Under the pieces are notes generated by a model. The model was not told the origin of the DNA, made no database searches, and worked only from the letters and a program-made list of their open reading frames with translations. Shown piece after piece: positions 1 through 10,305 of a DNA stretch of 64,000 nucleotides. A program made the translations under genes and the position numbers. The stretch's first letter is position 1, and the number at the start of each line of letters is the position of its first letter. Origin of the DNA: Pseudomonas sp. EpS/L25 (GTDB lineage Bacteria > Pseudomonadota > Gammaproteobacteria > Pseudomonadales > Pseudomonadaceae); contig NZ_LNUP01000002.1 in the NCBI RefSeq assembly GCF_001512295.1, positions 808,263 to 872,262 of the forward strand. Reading direction: 5' to 3'.

Positions 1-1
1 C

Positions 2-1021
2 AGCAATTCCGAGATGACCGCCCTGGTCACCGGCGATCCTGTCAAGGCGCGGGACCTGGCCGCCAAGTACGGTCTCAAGAGTTATACCTACGAAGAGTTT
101 CCGACGCTGCTGTCGTCAGGCGAGATCGATGCGATCTATCTGGCGACGCCCAATTTCCGCCATCTGGAATTCGCCGTGCCGGCGCTGGACGCGGGCATCC
201 ATGTGCTGCTGGAAAAGCCGATGGCGATCAGCGAGGACGAGTGCCAGGCGATCAAGGCCGCGGCGGAGCGCTCCGGCGCCAAGTTGATGATCGCCTACCG
301 CCTGCATTGCGAGCCGGGCACGGTGGCGATGATCGAGCGGGTGCGCAACGGCGAGATCGGTGATCCGCGCTTGTTCACCTCCACCTTCGTCCAGCCCCTC
401 GACACCGCCAACCATCGCGCCCAGCACGGTTTCTGGGCGGGGCCGGTCACCGACATGGGGCCTTATCCGCTCAATGCCGTGCGCGGGCTGTTCGGCGACG
501 AGCCCAGCGAGGTCAGTGCCGTGGGTGCGCGGACACCTGGGCGTGACGTCACCACCTGGGATGCCGTGACCGTGACCCTGAGGTTTCCGCAGGAGCGGCT
601 GGCCACGTTCACCGTCAGCTTCAGCGGCCCCAACACCGAGCGCTTCCAGCTGGTGGGCAGCAAGGGCGAGATCGAGGCGTCGCCGTGCTTCGGCTTCGGT
701 GAAGGCGTCGCCATCGGCTATCGCCTGACGGTGGACGGCGAGACCAGTGAGCACAAGGCGCCGGTGGTCGATCATTTCGGCGGCGAGACGGCCTACTTCT
801 CCGACTGCATCCTCCAGGATCGTCGGCCGGAGATGGATGGCGACGAGGGGTGGCGTGACGTGCGGGTGCTGGCGGCCATCGAACGGGCCTTGGAGAGCGG
901 TGAGACCCAGCGCCTCGAGCCGCTACCCAAGCGCCAGGGGCCGACTCGCGAACAGGCGCGCAGCCTGCCGCTGGCCAAGGTGCCGGAGTACGTCAATACC
1001 AAGGAGCCGCTGGAGTCCTGA
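2..1021 (+). CDS. Gfo/Idh/MocA family oxidoreductase (5' truncated by window edge)
   Basis: NAD(P)-dependent sugar or polyol oxidoreductase of the Gfo/Idh/MocA family, probably cytosolic. The reading frame is open to the first base of the window, so the start and the N-terminal GxGxxG nucleotide-binding loop lie upstream; the ATG at 14 is probably internal. Visible: the end of the Rossmann fold (ATPNFRHLEF), the family's EKP motif (LLEKPMA, about 66 residues after position 14) and the C-terminal alpha/beta substrate domain. The substrate cannot be read from sequence. It lies 24 kb from the arabinose locus and there is no direct sign that it serves that pathway. The stop codon's last base is also the first base of a hairpin repeat. 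Confidence 0.85.
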   Translation, partial: SNSEMTALVTGDPVKARDLAAKYGLKSYTYEEFPTLLSSGEIDAIYLATPNFRHLEFAVPALDAGIHVLLEKPMAISEDECQAIKAAAERSGAKLMIAYRLHCEPGTVAMIERVRNGEIGDPRLFTSTFVQPLDTANHRAQHGFWAGPVTDMGPYPLNAVRGLFGDEPSEVSAVGARTPGRDVTTWDAVTVTLRFPQERLATFTVSFSGPNTERFQLVGSKGEIEASPCFGFGEGVAIGYRLTVDGETSEHKAPVVDHFGGETAYFSDCILQDRRPEMDGDEGWRDVRVLAAIERALESGETQRLEPLPKRQGPTREQARSLPLAKVPEYVNTKEPLES

Positions 1022-1222
1022 GAGCCTGTTCATAATCTTGCGAGCTAGAGCCAAACAAGGCCTAGGCGGCCCCGGGAAAATAGCTGAGGAAGCGGATCGG
1101 ACCCGCGCTCGGGTTTACGAGTGGTAAATGAGCATTGCGACGGGGCCGCCCAGGCGGGGCTGGCGATCCAGGCCATTTTCAACGCGGTTTGGCCGACGCG
1201 CAGCGGATTTTGAACAGTCTCT
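1021..1222 (-). repeat. Dispersed hairpin repeat, family A, copy A1
   Basis: About 200 bp with imperfect inverted ends (AGAGCCTGTTC at 1021-1031; GAACAGTCTCT at 1212-1222). The core, read on the minus strand, contains the block GCTCATTTACCACTCGTAAA that recurs in six other copies in this window. It is the long variant, with an extra GC-rich insert next to the core also seen near 60.2 and 61.6 kb. It begins at the last base of the upstream TGA stop. Confidence 0.85.
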
Positions 1223-1230
1223 GAGGCGAC

Positions 1231-1264
1231 GAGGCCCTGCGGCACCGATGTGCGGCAGGGCCTC
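1231..1264. terminator. GC-rich hairpin downstream of the DUF2897 gene
   Basis: Perfect 10-bp arms GAGGCCCTGC and GCAGGGCCTC around a 14-nt loop. There is no clear T-run on either strand, so this is a structural hairpin or weak terminator for the minus-strand small gene that ends at 1288. Confidence 0.5.
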
Positions 1265-1287
1265 GCTCACGAAGCCAGGATAGGCGC

Positions 1288-1455
1288 TCAGCGATCCTGC
1301 GCTTCCTTGGCGTCCATCTCGGCATTGCGCTGCCGAATCTTGGCTTTCTGTTCCTCGGTCAGGGGCACCTTGCGGGCGGTGTCCTTGAGCATGAATAGGC
1401 CGCCGACCACGGAGCCGATGGCGACCAGCAGGATCAACCAGGCATACCAGGGCAT
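1288..1455 (-). CDS. DUF2897 family small membrane protein
   Basis: A 55-residue protein. One transmembrane helix at about residues 3-24 (PWYAWLILLVAIGSVVGGLF) is followed by a charged cytoplasmic tail (LTEEQKAKIRQRNAEMDAKEAQ). The start is set by an AAGGAG-like site just upstream on the minus strand. Size, single N-terminal helix and KxxLTEEQ-type tail match the DUF2897 family as I know it from Pseudomonas; its function is unknown. It is separated from the PACE gene by about 48 bp and could share its transcript, since both read on the minus strand. Confidence 0.75.
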   Translation of the reverse strand: MPWYAWLILLVAIGSVVGGLFMLKDTARKVPLTEEQKAKIRQRNAEMDAKEAQDR

Positions 1456-1503
1456 CTGTCTTCTCCTTGAGTGGCTATGGTCGTTCGACCACAGGAGAGC
1501 TTA

Positions 1504-1959
1504 TCAGTGCGCCTGGCAGGAGGCGTTAGCGCGTTTGAGCCAGGCGGCGTAACCCAGGTCGTAGAGCCAGTTGAACGCCAGGGTGTAGGGCAGGAAGAAC
1601 AGGATCAGCCCCAGGTCCAGCAGCAGGGCCTGCCACAGGCCGATGGACAGCCACCAGGCGGCCAGCGGTACCAGCACCACGATCAGCCCCGCTTCGAAGG
1701 CGAGCGCATGCAGCAGACGCACCCCTAGCCCACGGTCGAAGCCAAGGCGCTGCTGCAGGCGGTCGAAAGCCAGGTTGAACATCAGGTTCCAGATCATGGC
1801 AATGGCGGAAAAGGCCGCGGTGAGCAGACCCATGTGCGCCAGGGAACGGTCCAGCAGCCAGGCCAGGGTCGGGGCGCAGAGCAGAATGGCGATACCTTCG
1901 AACAACACGGCATGCAGCAGACGGGCACTGGCGGGACGCTGGGTCAGATGGATGGACAT
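1504..1959 (-). CDS. PACE family multidrug/biocide efflux transporter
   Basis: A 151-residue inner-membrane protein with four predicted helices arranged as two repeats of the bacterial transmembrane pair domain. Each repeat starts with a similar block (RLLHAVLFEGIAIL near residue 14 and RLLHALAFEAGLIV near residue 81), each with the conserved Glu in helix 1 or 3. This is the hallmark of the proteobacterial antimicrobial compound efflux (PACE/AceI) family, proton-driven exporters of chlorhexidine, acriflavine or short diamines. A GGGAGA ribosome site fixes the ATG at 1959. It is divergent from a LysR gene, as aceI is from aceR, so induction by that regulator is likely. The substrate is not known. 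Confidence 0.88.
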   Translation of the reverse strand: MSIHLTQRPASARLLHAVLFEGIAILLCAPTLAWLLDRSLAHMGLLTAAFSAIAMIWNLMFNLAFDRLQQRLGFDRGLGVRLLHALAFEAGLIVVLVPLAAWWLSIGLWQALLLDLGLILFFLPYTLAFNWLYDLGYAAWLKRANASCQAH

Positions 1960-2043
1960 GAAAGCTTCTCCCTTGGTGGACAGGCTTTCAGTCTCATCGG
2001 TTAAGCTAGGGAGATCAAAGTGGTATCCATAGGCTAGGCCGAT

Positions 2044-2919
2044 ATGTATCCCAATGCCGAGGCCCTCGAGGCCTTCGTCGAAGCCGCCGCGACGGGTTCC
2101 TTCAGTGCGGCAGCGCGGATGCTGGGCAAGCGCCAGTCCAGCATCAGCGAGAGCATCGCCCGGCTGGAGGATGAGCTGGGGGTGGTGCTGTTCGACCGCC
2201 AGGGGCGCTATCCCGTGCTCACGGCTGCCGGCGAGCAACTGCTGGACCAGGCCCGCGCAGTGCTTTCGGCTCATGATCGCCTGGCTAATCGCGCCACCCA
2301 GCTGGCGGCTGGCGTGGAGCCACGGCTGACCCTGGTAATCTCCGATACCTACCAGCCCACGCGTTACGAGGCCCTGCTGACGGAGCTGGACCAGCGCTAT
2401 CCGGATCTCGAATTCGAGTGCCTGATCGCCGAGGATGCCGATGTGCTCAGCCTGGTGCAGTGGCGGGCCAACCTGGGCCTGCTGGCCGCCCAGCCGCCCT
2501 ATCCGGCGGACATCGAGGCGGCTACCCTGGACGGCCTGGTGACGCTGGGACTTTACGTAGCGAAGGATCATCCGCTGGCCGGGTGCCAGGGGCTCACCCA
2601 GGCTGATCTCGCGCCCTATCGGCTGTTGCGCCTGAGTACCGTGACGGAGGCGCCGCCGCCGGCCTGCCGACTGCCGGATACCCGCGGACGCTGCTGGTCG
2701 GCGCCCGACTACCTGCTGCTGCTGGAAATGGGCGTGCAGGGCTTCGGCTGGGCGGAGCTGCCGCATTGGCTGGTGGCGGGCTACGGCCAGGGGCGACTGG
2801 CGGAACTGGTCGTGCCCGGCTGGCCGCAACAGGTGGCGGTGGATGTGGTCTGGTCGCGTCGGCGCCCGCTGGGCCCGGCGGGCAATTGGCTACGCGAACG
2901 CCTGCTCAAGCCCGGTTGA
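2044..2919 (+). CDS. LysR family transcriptional regulator, divergent to PACE efflux gene
   Basis: A 291-residue LysR-type regulator. The winged helix-turn-helix is at about residues 5-64 ([20 protein letters not shown] then [20 protein letters not shown]), followed by a periplasmic-binding-protein-like effector domain. It is transcribed away from the PACE transporter with 84 bp between start codons, the usual arrangement of AceR-type regulators and their target. The ribosome site is weak. The effector is unknown; by analogy it may be the exported compound. The 3' end is followed by pyrF after about 106 bp. Confidence 0.85.
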   Translation: MYPNAEALEAFVEAAATGSFSAAARMLGKRQSSISESIARLEDELGVVLFDRQGRYPVLTAAGEQLLDQARAVLSAHDRLANRATQLAAGVEPRLTLVISDTYQPTRYEALLTELDQRYPDLEFECLIAEDADVLSLVQWRANLGLLAAQPPYPADIEAATLDGLVTLGLYVAKDHPLAGCQGLTQADLAPYRLLRLSTVTEAPPPACRLPDTRGRCWSAPDYLLLLEMGVQGFGWAELPHWLVAGYGQGRLAELVVPGWPQQVAVDVVWSRRRPLGPAGNWLRERLLKPG

Positions 2920-3025
2920 GGCACGGGTAGAGCGTTGCGCCGAGACCCTGGCGGGCGGCCGACCAGTGCCCGCGCCGCGCTTTTCTGCGAAAATGCCGGC
3001 CTTTGCCGTTTTGCCGAGAGCCCCC

Positions 3026-3724
3026 ATGTCCGCCTGCCCGTCTCCGATCATCGTCGCCCTGGATTTCCCCTCGTCGTCCGCCGCCCTGGCGCTGGCCGAC
3101 CGGCTCGACCCCGCCACCTGCCGGGTCAAGGTGGGCAAGGAGCTGTTCACCGCCAGCGCCGCCGGTGTGGTCGAGGCCCTGCGCGCGCGTGGTTTCGAAG
3201 TCTTCCTCGATCTCAAATTCCACGACATCCCCAATACCACCGCCATGGCGGTGAAGGCCGCGGCGGAAATGGGCGTCTGGATGGTCAACGTCCACTGTTC
3301 GGGTGGCCTGCGCATGATGACCGCCTGTCGCGAGACCCTGGAGGCCTTGAGCGTTCCCAAACCGCTGCTGATCGGCGTGACCGTGCTGACCAGCATGGAG
3401 CGCGAGGACCTGGCCGACATCGGTCTGGACGTCGATCCCCAGGAGCAGGTGCTGCGCCTGGCCGGTCTGGCGGCTCGCGCCGGCCTGGACGGCCTGGTCT
3501 GCTCGGCCCAAGAGGCACCGGCGCTCAAGGCCGCGCAGCCCGGGCTGCAACTGGTCACCCCCGGCATCCGTCCGGCCGGCAGCGCCCTCGACGACCAGCG
3601 TCGCATCCTCACCCCCCGCGAGGCCCTCGACGCCGGCTCCGACTACCTGGTGATCGGCCGTCCCATCGCCCGCGCCGCCGATCCGGCCCGCGCCGTGGAA
3701 GACATCCTCGCCACCCTGAAATAA
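3026..3724 (+). CDS. pyrF: Orotidine 5'-phosphate decarboxylase
   Basis: A 232-residue TIM-barrel enzyme that decarboxylates OMP to UMP, the last step of de novo pyrimidine synthesis. The catalytic Lys-Asp motif [10 protein letters not shown] is at about residues 61-70, with an early IVALDF strand and the C-terminal phosphate-binding VIGRPI. The start ATG at 3026 gives the usual N-terminus ([10 protein letters not shown]); upstream in-frame ATGs would add an unrelated tail. Its place just before the moxR block matches P. aeruginosa order as remembered. Confidence 0.97.
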   Translation: MSACPSPIIVALDFPSSSAALALADRLDPATCRVKVGKELFTASAAGVVEALRARGFEVFLDLKFHDIPNTTAMAVKAAAEMGVWMVNVHCSGGLRMMTACRETLEALSVPKPLLIGVTVLTSMEREDLADIGLDVDPQEQVLRLAGLAARAGLDGLVCSAQEAPALKAAQPGLQLVTPGIRPAGSALDDQRRILTPREALDAGSDYLVIGRPIARAADPARAVEDILATLK

Positions 3725-3826
3725 GCGTTAAACCTCCGGCGCGAGGCTGCCGGCAGCAGGTGCTGCTATTCTCGTTCTGCAGGCCGACGCCTTCTCGCGT
3801 CGGCGCAAGGCGAGAGACCTCAGGGT

Positions 3827-4740
<914 letters not shown>

Positions 4741-4744
<4 letters not shown>

Positions 4745-5697
4745 CCGGCGGCGCCTGGCAGCGCTATCGAGACGGCTGGCTGGCCCGGCGAATTCCACCG
4801 GCCAATCGCATCACCCTCGATCAGCGGCGCATCTTCATCCTGCCCACTCGCCAGGGGGCGGCCTTCGGCCTGGCCCTGGCGCTGATGCTGCTGGCCGGCA
4901 TCAACTACCAGAACAGCCTGGCCTATGGCCTGACCTTCCTGCTGTTCTCCCTGGCCCTGGTGACCATGCTGCACACCTATCGCAACCTGGCCGGCCTGCA
5001 CCTGGCGGGTGGCGGTGCCAGCCCGGTGTTCGCTGGCGAGTCGGCGGGCTTTCGCGTGCGCCTGGAAAGCGAGCGAGGGGCGCACCAGGCCATCGGGCTG
5101 GGCTGGCGTGACCAGCCGCTGGTGCTGAGTGACGTGCCTGCCGGCGAGGGAGTGGCCCTGCAGCTGTTCCACCCGGCGCCGAACCGTGGCTGGCTGCGGC
5201 CCGGACGCCTGCGGGTGGAAAGCCGGTTTCCCCTGGGCCTGTTCGTCGCCTGGAGCTGGCTGGACCTGGACGTACGCGGTCTGGTCTATCCGTCGCCCCT
5301 GCTGAACGCACCCCTGCCGCGCAGCGGGCTGGATGCGGGTGGCGAGGAAGGGCAGCGCAGCGCCGGTCAGGGCGCCGATGACTTCCAGGGGCTGCGAGCC
5401 TACCAGCCGGGCGATTCCCGCCGCCGCCTCGACTGGAAGGCGTTTTCCCGCGGGCAGGGGCTGTTGGTGAAGGATTTCAGCGCCCTGGTGGGCAGCGAAC
5501 TCTGGCTGGATTTCAGCGTGCTCGATGGCGATACCGAGACCCGGCTGTCCTGGCTGTGCCAGGCGGTGCTGGACTGCAGTGCCCGCCAGCTGCGCTTTGG
5601 CTTGCGCCTGCCCGGGCTGGAGCTGGCGCCCGCTAGCGGCGAGAGCCATCGCGATGCGGCGCTGCAGGCCCTGGCCCTGTTCGGGCGGCCGACATGA
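4741..5697 (+). CDS. DUF58 domain membrane protein
   Basis: A 318-residue protein starting at a GTG that overlaps the preceding stop. Two adjacent transmembrane helices at about residues 37-80 are followed by a soluble part carrying the DUF58 signature YQPGDSRRRLDWKAFSR. The family has a von Willebrand A-like fold and is almost always paired with MoxR and a TgpA-type transglutaminase. Its exact role is unknown; the complex is presumed to work on the cell envelope. Overlaps tgpA by 4 bases (ATGA). Confidence 0.9.
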
Positions 5698-7688
5698 GCA
5701 CCGCCGTGTCGCAACCCATTCCGCGCATCGCCCTGATCTGGCTGCTGGTGGCCCAGGCGCTGGTGATCCTGCCGCACCTCACCCATCTGCCGCCCTGGGT
5801 CGGCTTGCTCTGGGCCTTCTGCGCCGGCTGGCGGGTGCTGCTGTTCCGCATGCAGGTGCGGGCGCCGACGCGGATCGAGAAGGGCGGGCTGCTGCTGCTG
5901 ACCATGGGGGGCATCTGGCTGTCGCGCGGCTCCTTCATCGGCCTGGATGCCGGCGCCGTGCTGCTGCTGGTCACCTTCGCCCTGAAGCTGATCGAGATGC
6001 ACAGCCGGCGCGATGCCCTGGTGGTGATCTACCTGGGCTTCTTCGCCGTGGTAATCGCCTACCTCTTCGAAGACGGCCTGCTCGCCGCGCTCTACAGCCT
6101 GCTGCCGGTAACCGCCCTGGTGGCGGCCTTGATCGGTCTGCAGCAGAGCGTCCTGGCCACGCGTCCGCTGGCGACCCTGGGGGTGGCCGCCAAGCTGCTG
6201 TTGCAGGCGGTGCCGCTGATGATACTGCTGTTCCTGGTGTTCCCTCGGCTCGGCCCGCTCTGGTCGCTGCCACAGCCGGGCGACCAGGCGCGTACCGGGC
6301 TGGGCGACAGCATGGCACCGGGGGAGATCGCCCAGCTCTCGCAGTCCGCCGAGCGGGTGTTCCGCGTCAGCTTCGACGGCGAGCGCCCCGCCCAGCGCGA
6401 CCTCTATTGGCGCGCCACCACCTACGAGCGTTTCGACGGGGCCCGCTGGTCGGTCGATCCCGATACGGCCTGGGGCCCGGAGCCGACCTGGACCCCCAAG
6501 GGGCCCACTCTCGGCTACCAGATCATCATGGAGCCGAGTGGGCGACCCTGGCTCTATGGCCTGGACGTGGCGCGCAGCGATCAGCGGGACGTGCGGCTGG
6601 CCAGCGACTTCCATCTGCAACGCCGGCGGCCGGTGGACCAGGCCCTGCGCTACCAGGTGACCAGTTGGCCGCAGGCGGTGCGCGAGGCGGGGCGGCTGTC
6701 CGCCTCCAGCCAGCGGCGAGCGCTGCAATTACCCGCTGGCGGCGAACCCCGTACCCGCGCCTGGGTGGCCCGGCTCAAGGCGCGCGATCCACGGCCCGAG
6801 GCCCTGGCCGAGGCGATCCTCGCCTATTTCCGCCAGCAGCCCTTCGTCTATACCCTGCAGCCGCCGACCGCCAGTGTCGATGCCATCGATGCCTTCCTGT
6901 TCGACAATCGCCGCGGCTTCTGTGCCCACTATGCCGGCGCCATGACCTTTGCCCTGCGGGTGGCAGGCATTCCGGCGCGGGTGGTGGCGGGCTACCAGGG
7001 TGGCGAATTCAACGCTGCGGGTGGCTACCTGCTGGTGCAGCAATTCGATGCCCATGCCTGGGTGGAGTTCTGGCTGCCGGAGCGCGGCTGGGTGAGTGTC
7101 GATCCCACTGCACAGGTGGCGCCCACGCGAATCGAGCGCGGCTTGCAGGAAGCGTTGGCCGCCCAGGGCGCCGCCAACGAGTTCCTCGCCGACAATCCCT
7201 TCGCCGCCAATCGCTATCGCAACCTGGCCTGGCTCACCAGCCTGCGGCTGGGCTGGGACCGGATCAACTATGGCTGGCAGCGCTGGGTACTCAACTACGA
7301 AGGGGAGACCCAGGGCGACCTGTTCAAGCGGCTACTGGGTGAAGGCGGCCTGCAGCGCCTAGGCCTGGTGCTGGCGCTGCTGGTACTGGCGGTGCTCGGA
7401 CTCATGGCGCTGCTGGTGTTGCGACCCTGGCAACGCTCCCCCGATCCGCTGTTGGCGCGCTTCGGGCAGTTCGAGCGGCTGCTGGCTCGCCAGGGGGTGG
7501 CGCGCCAGGGTGGCGAGGCGGCCGGGGCCTTCGCCCGGCGAGCGATGCAGTCCTTGCCGGCGGCGCAGGCGGAGATCGCGGCCTTCACCGAGGCCTTCCA
7601 GGCGCAGCGCTATGCCGGCCGGCCGCAAGACCCGGCGGCGCTCGAGCGGGCGCTGAAACGGCTGCGGCGGCAGCTGCGTGCGGGCTAG
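5694..7688 (+). CDS. tgpA: TgpA-type membrane transglutaminase-like protein (DUF3488)
   Basis: A 664-residue inner-membrane protein. Five or six N-terminal helices (about residues 10-185) precede a periplasmic transglutaminase-like domain with the catalytic triad visible in order: Cys in GFCAHYAGAM (near 405), His in DAHAWVEFW (near 450) and Asp in WVSVDPTA (near 465). One more helix (VLALLVLAVLGLMALLVL) and a short cytosolic tail follow. TgpA of P. aeruginosa, encoded in the same context, is reported to be essential. The acyl-acceptor substrate is unknown. Third gene of the operon. Confidence 0.93.
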   Translation: MSTAVSQPIPRIALIWLLVAQALVILPHLTHLPPWVGLLWAFCAGWRVLLFRMQVRAPTRIEKGGLLLLTMGGIWLSRGSFIGLDAGAVLLLVTFALKLIEMHSRRDALVVIYLGFFAVVIAYLFEDGLLAALYSLLPVTALVAALIGLQQSVLATRPLATLGVAAKLLLQAVPLMILLFLVFPRLGPLWSLPQPGDQARTGLGDSMAPGEIAQLSQSAERVFRVSFDGERPAQRDLYWRATTYERFDGARWSVDPDTAWGPEPTWTPKGPTLGYQIIMEPSGRPWLYGLDVARSDQRDVRLASDFHLQRRRPVDQALRYQVTSWPQAVREAGRLSASSQRRALQLPAGGEPRTRAWVARLKARDPRPEALAEAILAYFRQQPFVYTLQPPTASVDAIDAFLFDNRRGFCAHYAGAMTFALRVAGIPARVVAGYQGGEFNAAGGYLLVQQFDAHAWVEFWLPERGWVSVDPTAQVAPTRIERGLQEALAAQGAANEFLADNPFAANRYRNLAWLTSLRLGWDRINYGWQRWVLNYEGETQGDLFKRLLGEGGLQRLGLVLALLVLAVLGLMALLVLRPWQRSPDPLLARFGQFERLLARQGVARQGGEAAGAFARRAMQSLPAAQAEIAAFTEAFQAQRYAGRPQDPAALERALKRLRRQLRAG

Positions 7689-7697
7689 GTACGGGCG

Positions 7698-7877
7698 CTA
7701 GGCGCGCAGCGATACGCCCGCGGGCAGGCGGTCCGGCTCCTGCAGCGCGAAGGCCACCAGGCAGACTAGACCGGCCAGGATCGAGGATTGAGGATGGGCA
7801 CTGCCCAGGGCCTGGGCAACGCAACCCAGGCCCAGGAACAGCAGGACGGCGGAGGTGAAGGTAGTGACCGAGCGCAT
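7698..7877 (-). CDS. Small conserved membrane protein of unknown function
   Basis: 59 residues from the ATG at 7877, which has a GGAG site 8 bases upstream; an ATG nine codons earlier has none. Two hydrophobic segments, at about residues 5-22 and 31-46, suggest a membrane-embedded hairpin. I do not recognise a family. It converges on tgpA (9 bp between stops). Confidence 0.6.
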   Translation of the reverse strand: MRSVTTFTSAVLLFLGLGCVAQALGSAHPQSSILAGLVCLVAFALQEPDRLPAGVSLRA

Positions 7878-7951
7878 GACGGGTCTCCGAAAAGGTGCGG
7901 GCATCTTGCCGCCTGTCGGGCAACCGTGCGAATGCGCTCTCGCTATGGGGG

Positions 7952-9235
7952 CTATAGGCGCAACTGGCGGATCGCCTGGTTCAGGGTTCCTGCAAGACCG
8001 GCCAGTTCGGTGCTGGTGGCGGCCGACTCCTGCGTGAGCAGCATGGTCCTTTCGGTGACGTCGCGGATGCCTACGACCGACCTGCTCATCTCTTCCGCCA
8101 CCTGGGCTTGCTGTTCCGCGGCGACGGCGATCTGGGTATTGCTGTCGCGCATCAGGGTCACGGCGGCGGTGATGTCGGCCAGGGCTTGCCCTGCGGCGCC
8201 GGCCTGGATCACGCAGTCGTCGGCCTTGAGCGAGCTGTCGCGCATGAATTCCACGGCGTCGCGAGTACCGGCCTGGAGGCCGTCGACCATGCGGGTGATC
8301 TCGTCGGTGGAGCCCTGGACACGCTTGGCCAGGTTGCGGACCTCGTCGGCGACCACGGCGAAGCCGCGGCCGGCCTCGCCGGCGCGGGCCGCCTCGATGG
8401 CGGCGTTGAGGGCCAGCAGGTTGGTCTGCTCGGCGATACCGTGGATGACGTTGACCACACTGGTGATGCGCTCGCTGTTCTCGGCCAGCTCCTGGATCAT
8501 CACCGCGGTCTGCTGCACGCCCTGGGAGAGGTCGGCGATGGAATGGCTGACACGCTCCACCGCCTGTTGGCCGGCATTGGCCAGGCGGTCGGCTTCCTGG
8601 GACTGGTCACGGGTACCGGCAGCGTGTTCGGCGATCTGCTGCACCGTGGCGCTCATCTCGTTGATCGCCGTGGCAGCCTGGTCGGTCTCCTGCTGCTGAT
8701 CCTGCATGCCACACCGTACGCCCTGCATGCCGCTGACCAGGCGCCCGGCGCCTTCGTCCAGTTGGGCGGCGCTGGCGGCGACGGTACCGACGACGCGGGT
8801 GTAGCTGTCCTGCATGGCGTTGAAGGCCTGGGTCATCTGCCCGACCTCGTCGCGCCCGCGCACCTCGACCCGGGCGGTGAGATCACCGTCGCGTTCCACC
8901 CGCAGCATGGTGTCCTTGAGGCGTTGCAGATTGCCCAGGATGAAGCGGATCAGCAATTGCGAGGCCACCAGCAGCGCCAGCATCAGCACCCCCACGGCCA
9001 GCGCGTATTCCGGCGCCCGGGCCAGGAAGACGTCGCCGAAGGTCGGGGCGCTGAGCGAGGCGGCTGCCTCGCCCAGGGCGGCCTTGACCGCCTTGAGCTG
9101 CTCGGCGCGGCCGGATACTTCCAGCTGCATGGCGAACAGCACCAGCAACAGGCTGGTGAGGAAGGCGACGGCATTCACCGCCCAGAACTTGTACTTGAGA
9201 GAGAGATCACGCAGCCAGGCGAACATAGGGGGCAT
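7952..9235 (-). CDS. Methyl-accepting chemotaxis protein with very short periplasmic loop
   Basis: A 427-residue chemoreceptor. Transmembrane helix 1 is at about residues 17-37 and helix 2 at 77-98; only about 40 residues lie between them in the periplasm, too few for a 4-helix or dCache sensor, so the signal is probably sensed at the membrane. A HAMP domain (about 99-152) precedes the signalling domain, whose hairpin tip is clear: [19 protein letters not shown]. Orthologues occur beside tatD in other pseudomonads. The ligand is unknown. Confidence 0.92.
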   Translation of the reverse strand: MPPMFAWLRDLSLKYKFWAVNAVAFLTSLLLVLFAMQLEVSGRAEQLKAVKAALGEAAASLSAPTFGDVFLARAPEYALAVGVLMLALLVASQLLIRFILGNLQRLKDTMLRVERDGDLTARVEVRGRDEVGQMTQAFNAMQDSYTRVVGTVAASAAQLDEGAGRLVSGMQGVRCGMQDQQQETDQAATAINEMSATVQQIAEHAAGTRDQSQEADRLANAGQQAVERVSHSIADLSQGVQQTAVMIQELAENSERITSVVNVIHGIAEQTNLLALNAAIEAARAGEAGRGFAVVADEVRNLAKRVQGSTDEITRMVDGLQAGTRDAVEFMRDSSLKADDCVIQAGAAGQALADITAAVTLMRDSNTQIAVAAEQQAQVAEEMSRSVVGIRDVTERTMLLTQESAATSTELAGLAGTLNQAIRQLRL

Positions 9236-9386
9236 CCAGTCGGCGGGGCCGCACAGCCTGACAGGCCGGCGCGCCTCGAATCTTGACTGGCGTCAACATC
9301 CTGCAGGGAGGAGGGCGACGCCGTGGAATAAGCCCTGAGGTTAACGGCCTGCGCGATCTCGACTTTAGCGTAACGGCGCCGGGCCC

Positions 9387-10217
9387 TTACTCGAACTCCT
9401 CGGCCCGCTCTGGTATGGCGCTTTCCGGCAGCGCGAAGAACGCGCGGGCGGTGGCCGTTGTGTGCAGGGCGGTCTGCTCGGGTGTTTCGTGACGCAGGCG
9501 GGCCACGGTGCGCAGGATCTCCGGCAGGAAGGCCGGCTCGTTGTGACCATGGCGCGGCTTGGGTCTGAGGGTGCGTGGCAGCAAGTAGGGGGCGTCGGTC
9601 TCCAGCATCAGCCGACCGACCGGGATCTGCCCGACCAGTTCGTGCAGGTGCAGGCCGCGACGCTCATCGCAGATCCAGCCGGTGATGCCCAGGTGCAGGT
9701 CCAGATCAAGGTAGCCATAGAGCGCCTTGCGCTCGCCGGTGAAGCAGTGCACCACCGCGGCTGGCAGGTGGTCGCGGTAGTCGCGCAGGATCGCCAGCAT
9801 GCGCTCGCTGGCGTCGCGCTCGTGGAGGAACACCGGGCGGCGCAATTCGGCGGCCAGCGCCAATTGTTCCTCGAAGCAGCGTTCCTGCTGTGGACGGGGC
9901 GTGAAGTCGCGATTGAAGTCCAGGCCGCATTCCCCCAGGGCGCGCACCTTGGGCTGGCTGGCCAGGTCGCGCAGGGTCTTGGCGGCGGCGGCATCCCAGG
10001 TCGAGGCCTCGTGGGGATGGACCCCGGCGGTGCTGAACAGGGCGTCACCGGCGTCCAGGCGCAGGCAGAGATTGAGGGCGTTTTCGCTGTCTTCGAGCGT
10101 GGTGCCGGTGAGCACCAACTGCAACACGCCGGCGGCGTGGGCCCGCTCGATCACCGCGTCCACCTCCTTGAGCAGGCTGGGGTGGGTAAGGTTGACGCCG
10201 ATGTCGATCAATTGCAT
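9387..10217 (-). CDS. tatD: TatD family metal-dependent DNase
   Basis: A 276-residue TIM-barrel hydrolase of the TatD family (3'-5' exonuclease activity in E. coli). The N-terminus [10 protein letters not shown] resembles E. coli TatD rather than YcfH or YjjV, which start with an HxH motif. Other family marks: [40 protein letters not shown] and [11 protein letters not shown]. An AAGG ribosome site lies 8 bases before the ATG. Divergent from the MltF-like gene. Confidence 0.93.
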   Translation of the reverse strand: MQLIDIGVNLTHPSLLKEVDAVIERAHAAGVLQLVLTGTTLEDSENALNLCLRLDAGDALFSTAGVHPHEASTWDAAAAKTLRDLASQPKVRALGECGLDFNRDFTPRPQQERCFEEQLALAAELRRPVFLHERDASERMLAILRDYRDHLPAAVVHCFTGERKALYGYLDLDLHLGITGWICDERRGLHLHELVGQIPVGRLMLETDAPYLLPRTLRPKPRHGHNEPAFLPEILRTVARLRHETPEQTALHTTATARAFFALPESAIPERAEEFE

Positions 10218-10305
10218 GGTGCTGGCCTTCTGCAGACTTTATTTCTTCATTCTATCCATAGTCCGGGTGCTATCGGCGCTGTCCCGGCCAGGTCAGGAGT
10301 CCTGG

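Noticed and set aside
2-1021. The Gfo/Idh/MocA gene as the missing L-arabinose 1-dehydrogenase
   Set aside because: It is 24 kb from the locus on the far side of a core block, and its visible sequence does not single out sugar 1-dehydrogenases.
1504-2829. 441-codon minus-strand frame covering the LysR gene
   Set aside because: Only its last 151 codons are the PACE protein, which has its own ribosome site; the rest is antisense to a well-formed LysR gene.
9284-9297. TTGAC-tggc-GTCAA palindrome upstream of the chemoreceptor as an operator
   Set aside because: Short, single and not repeated near related genes; could easily be chance.
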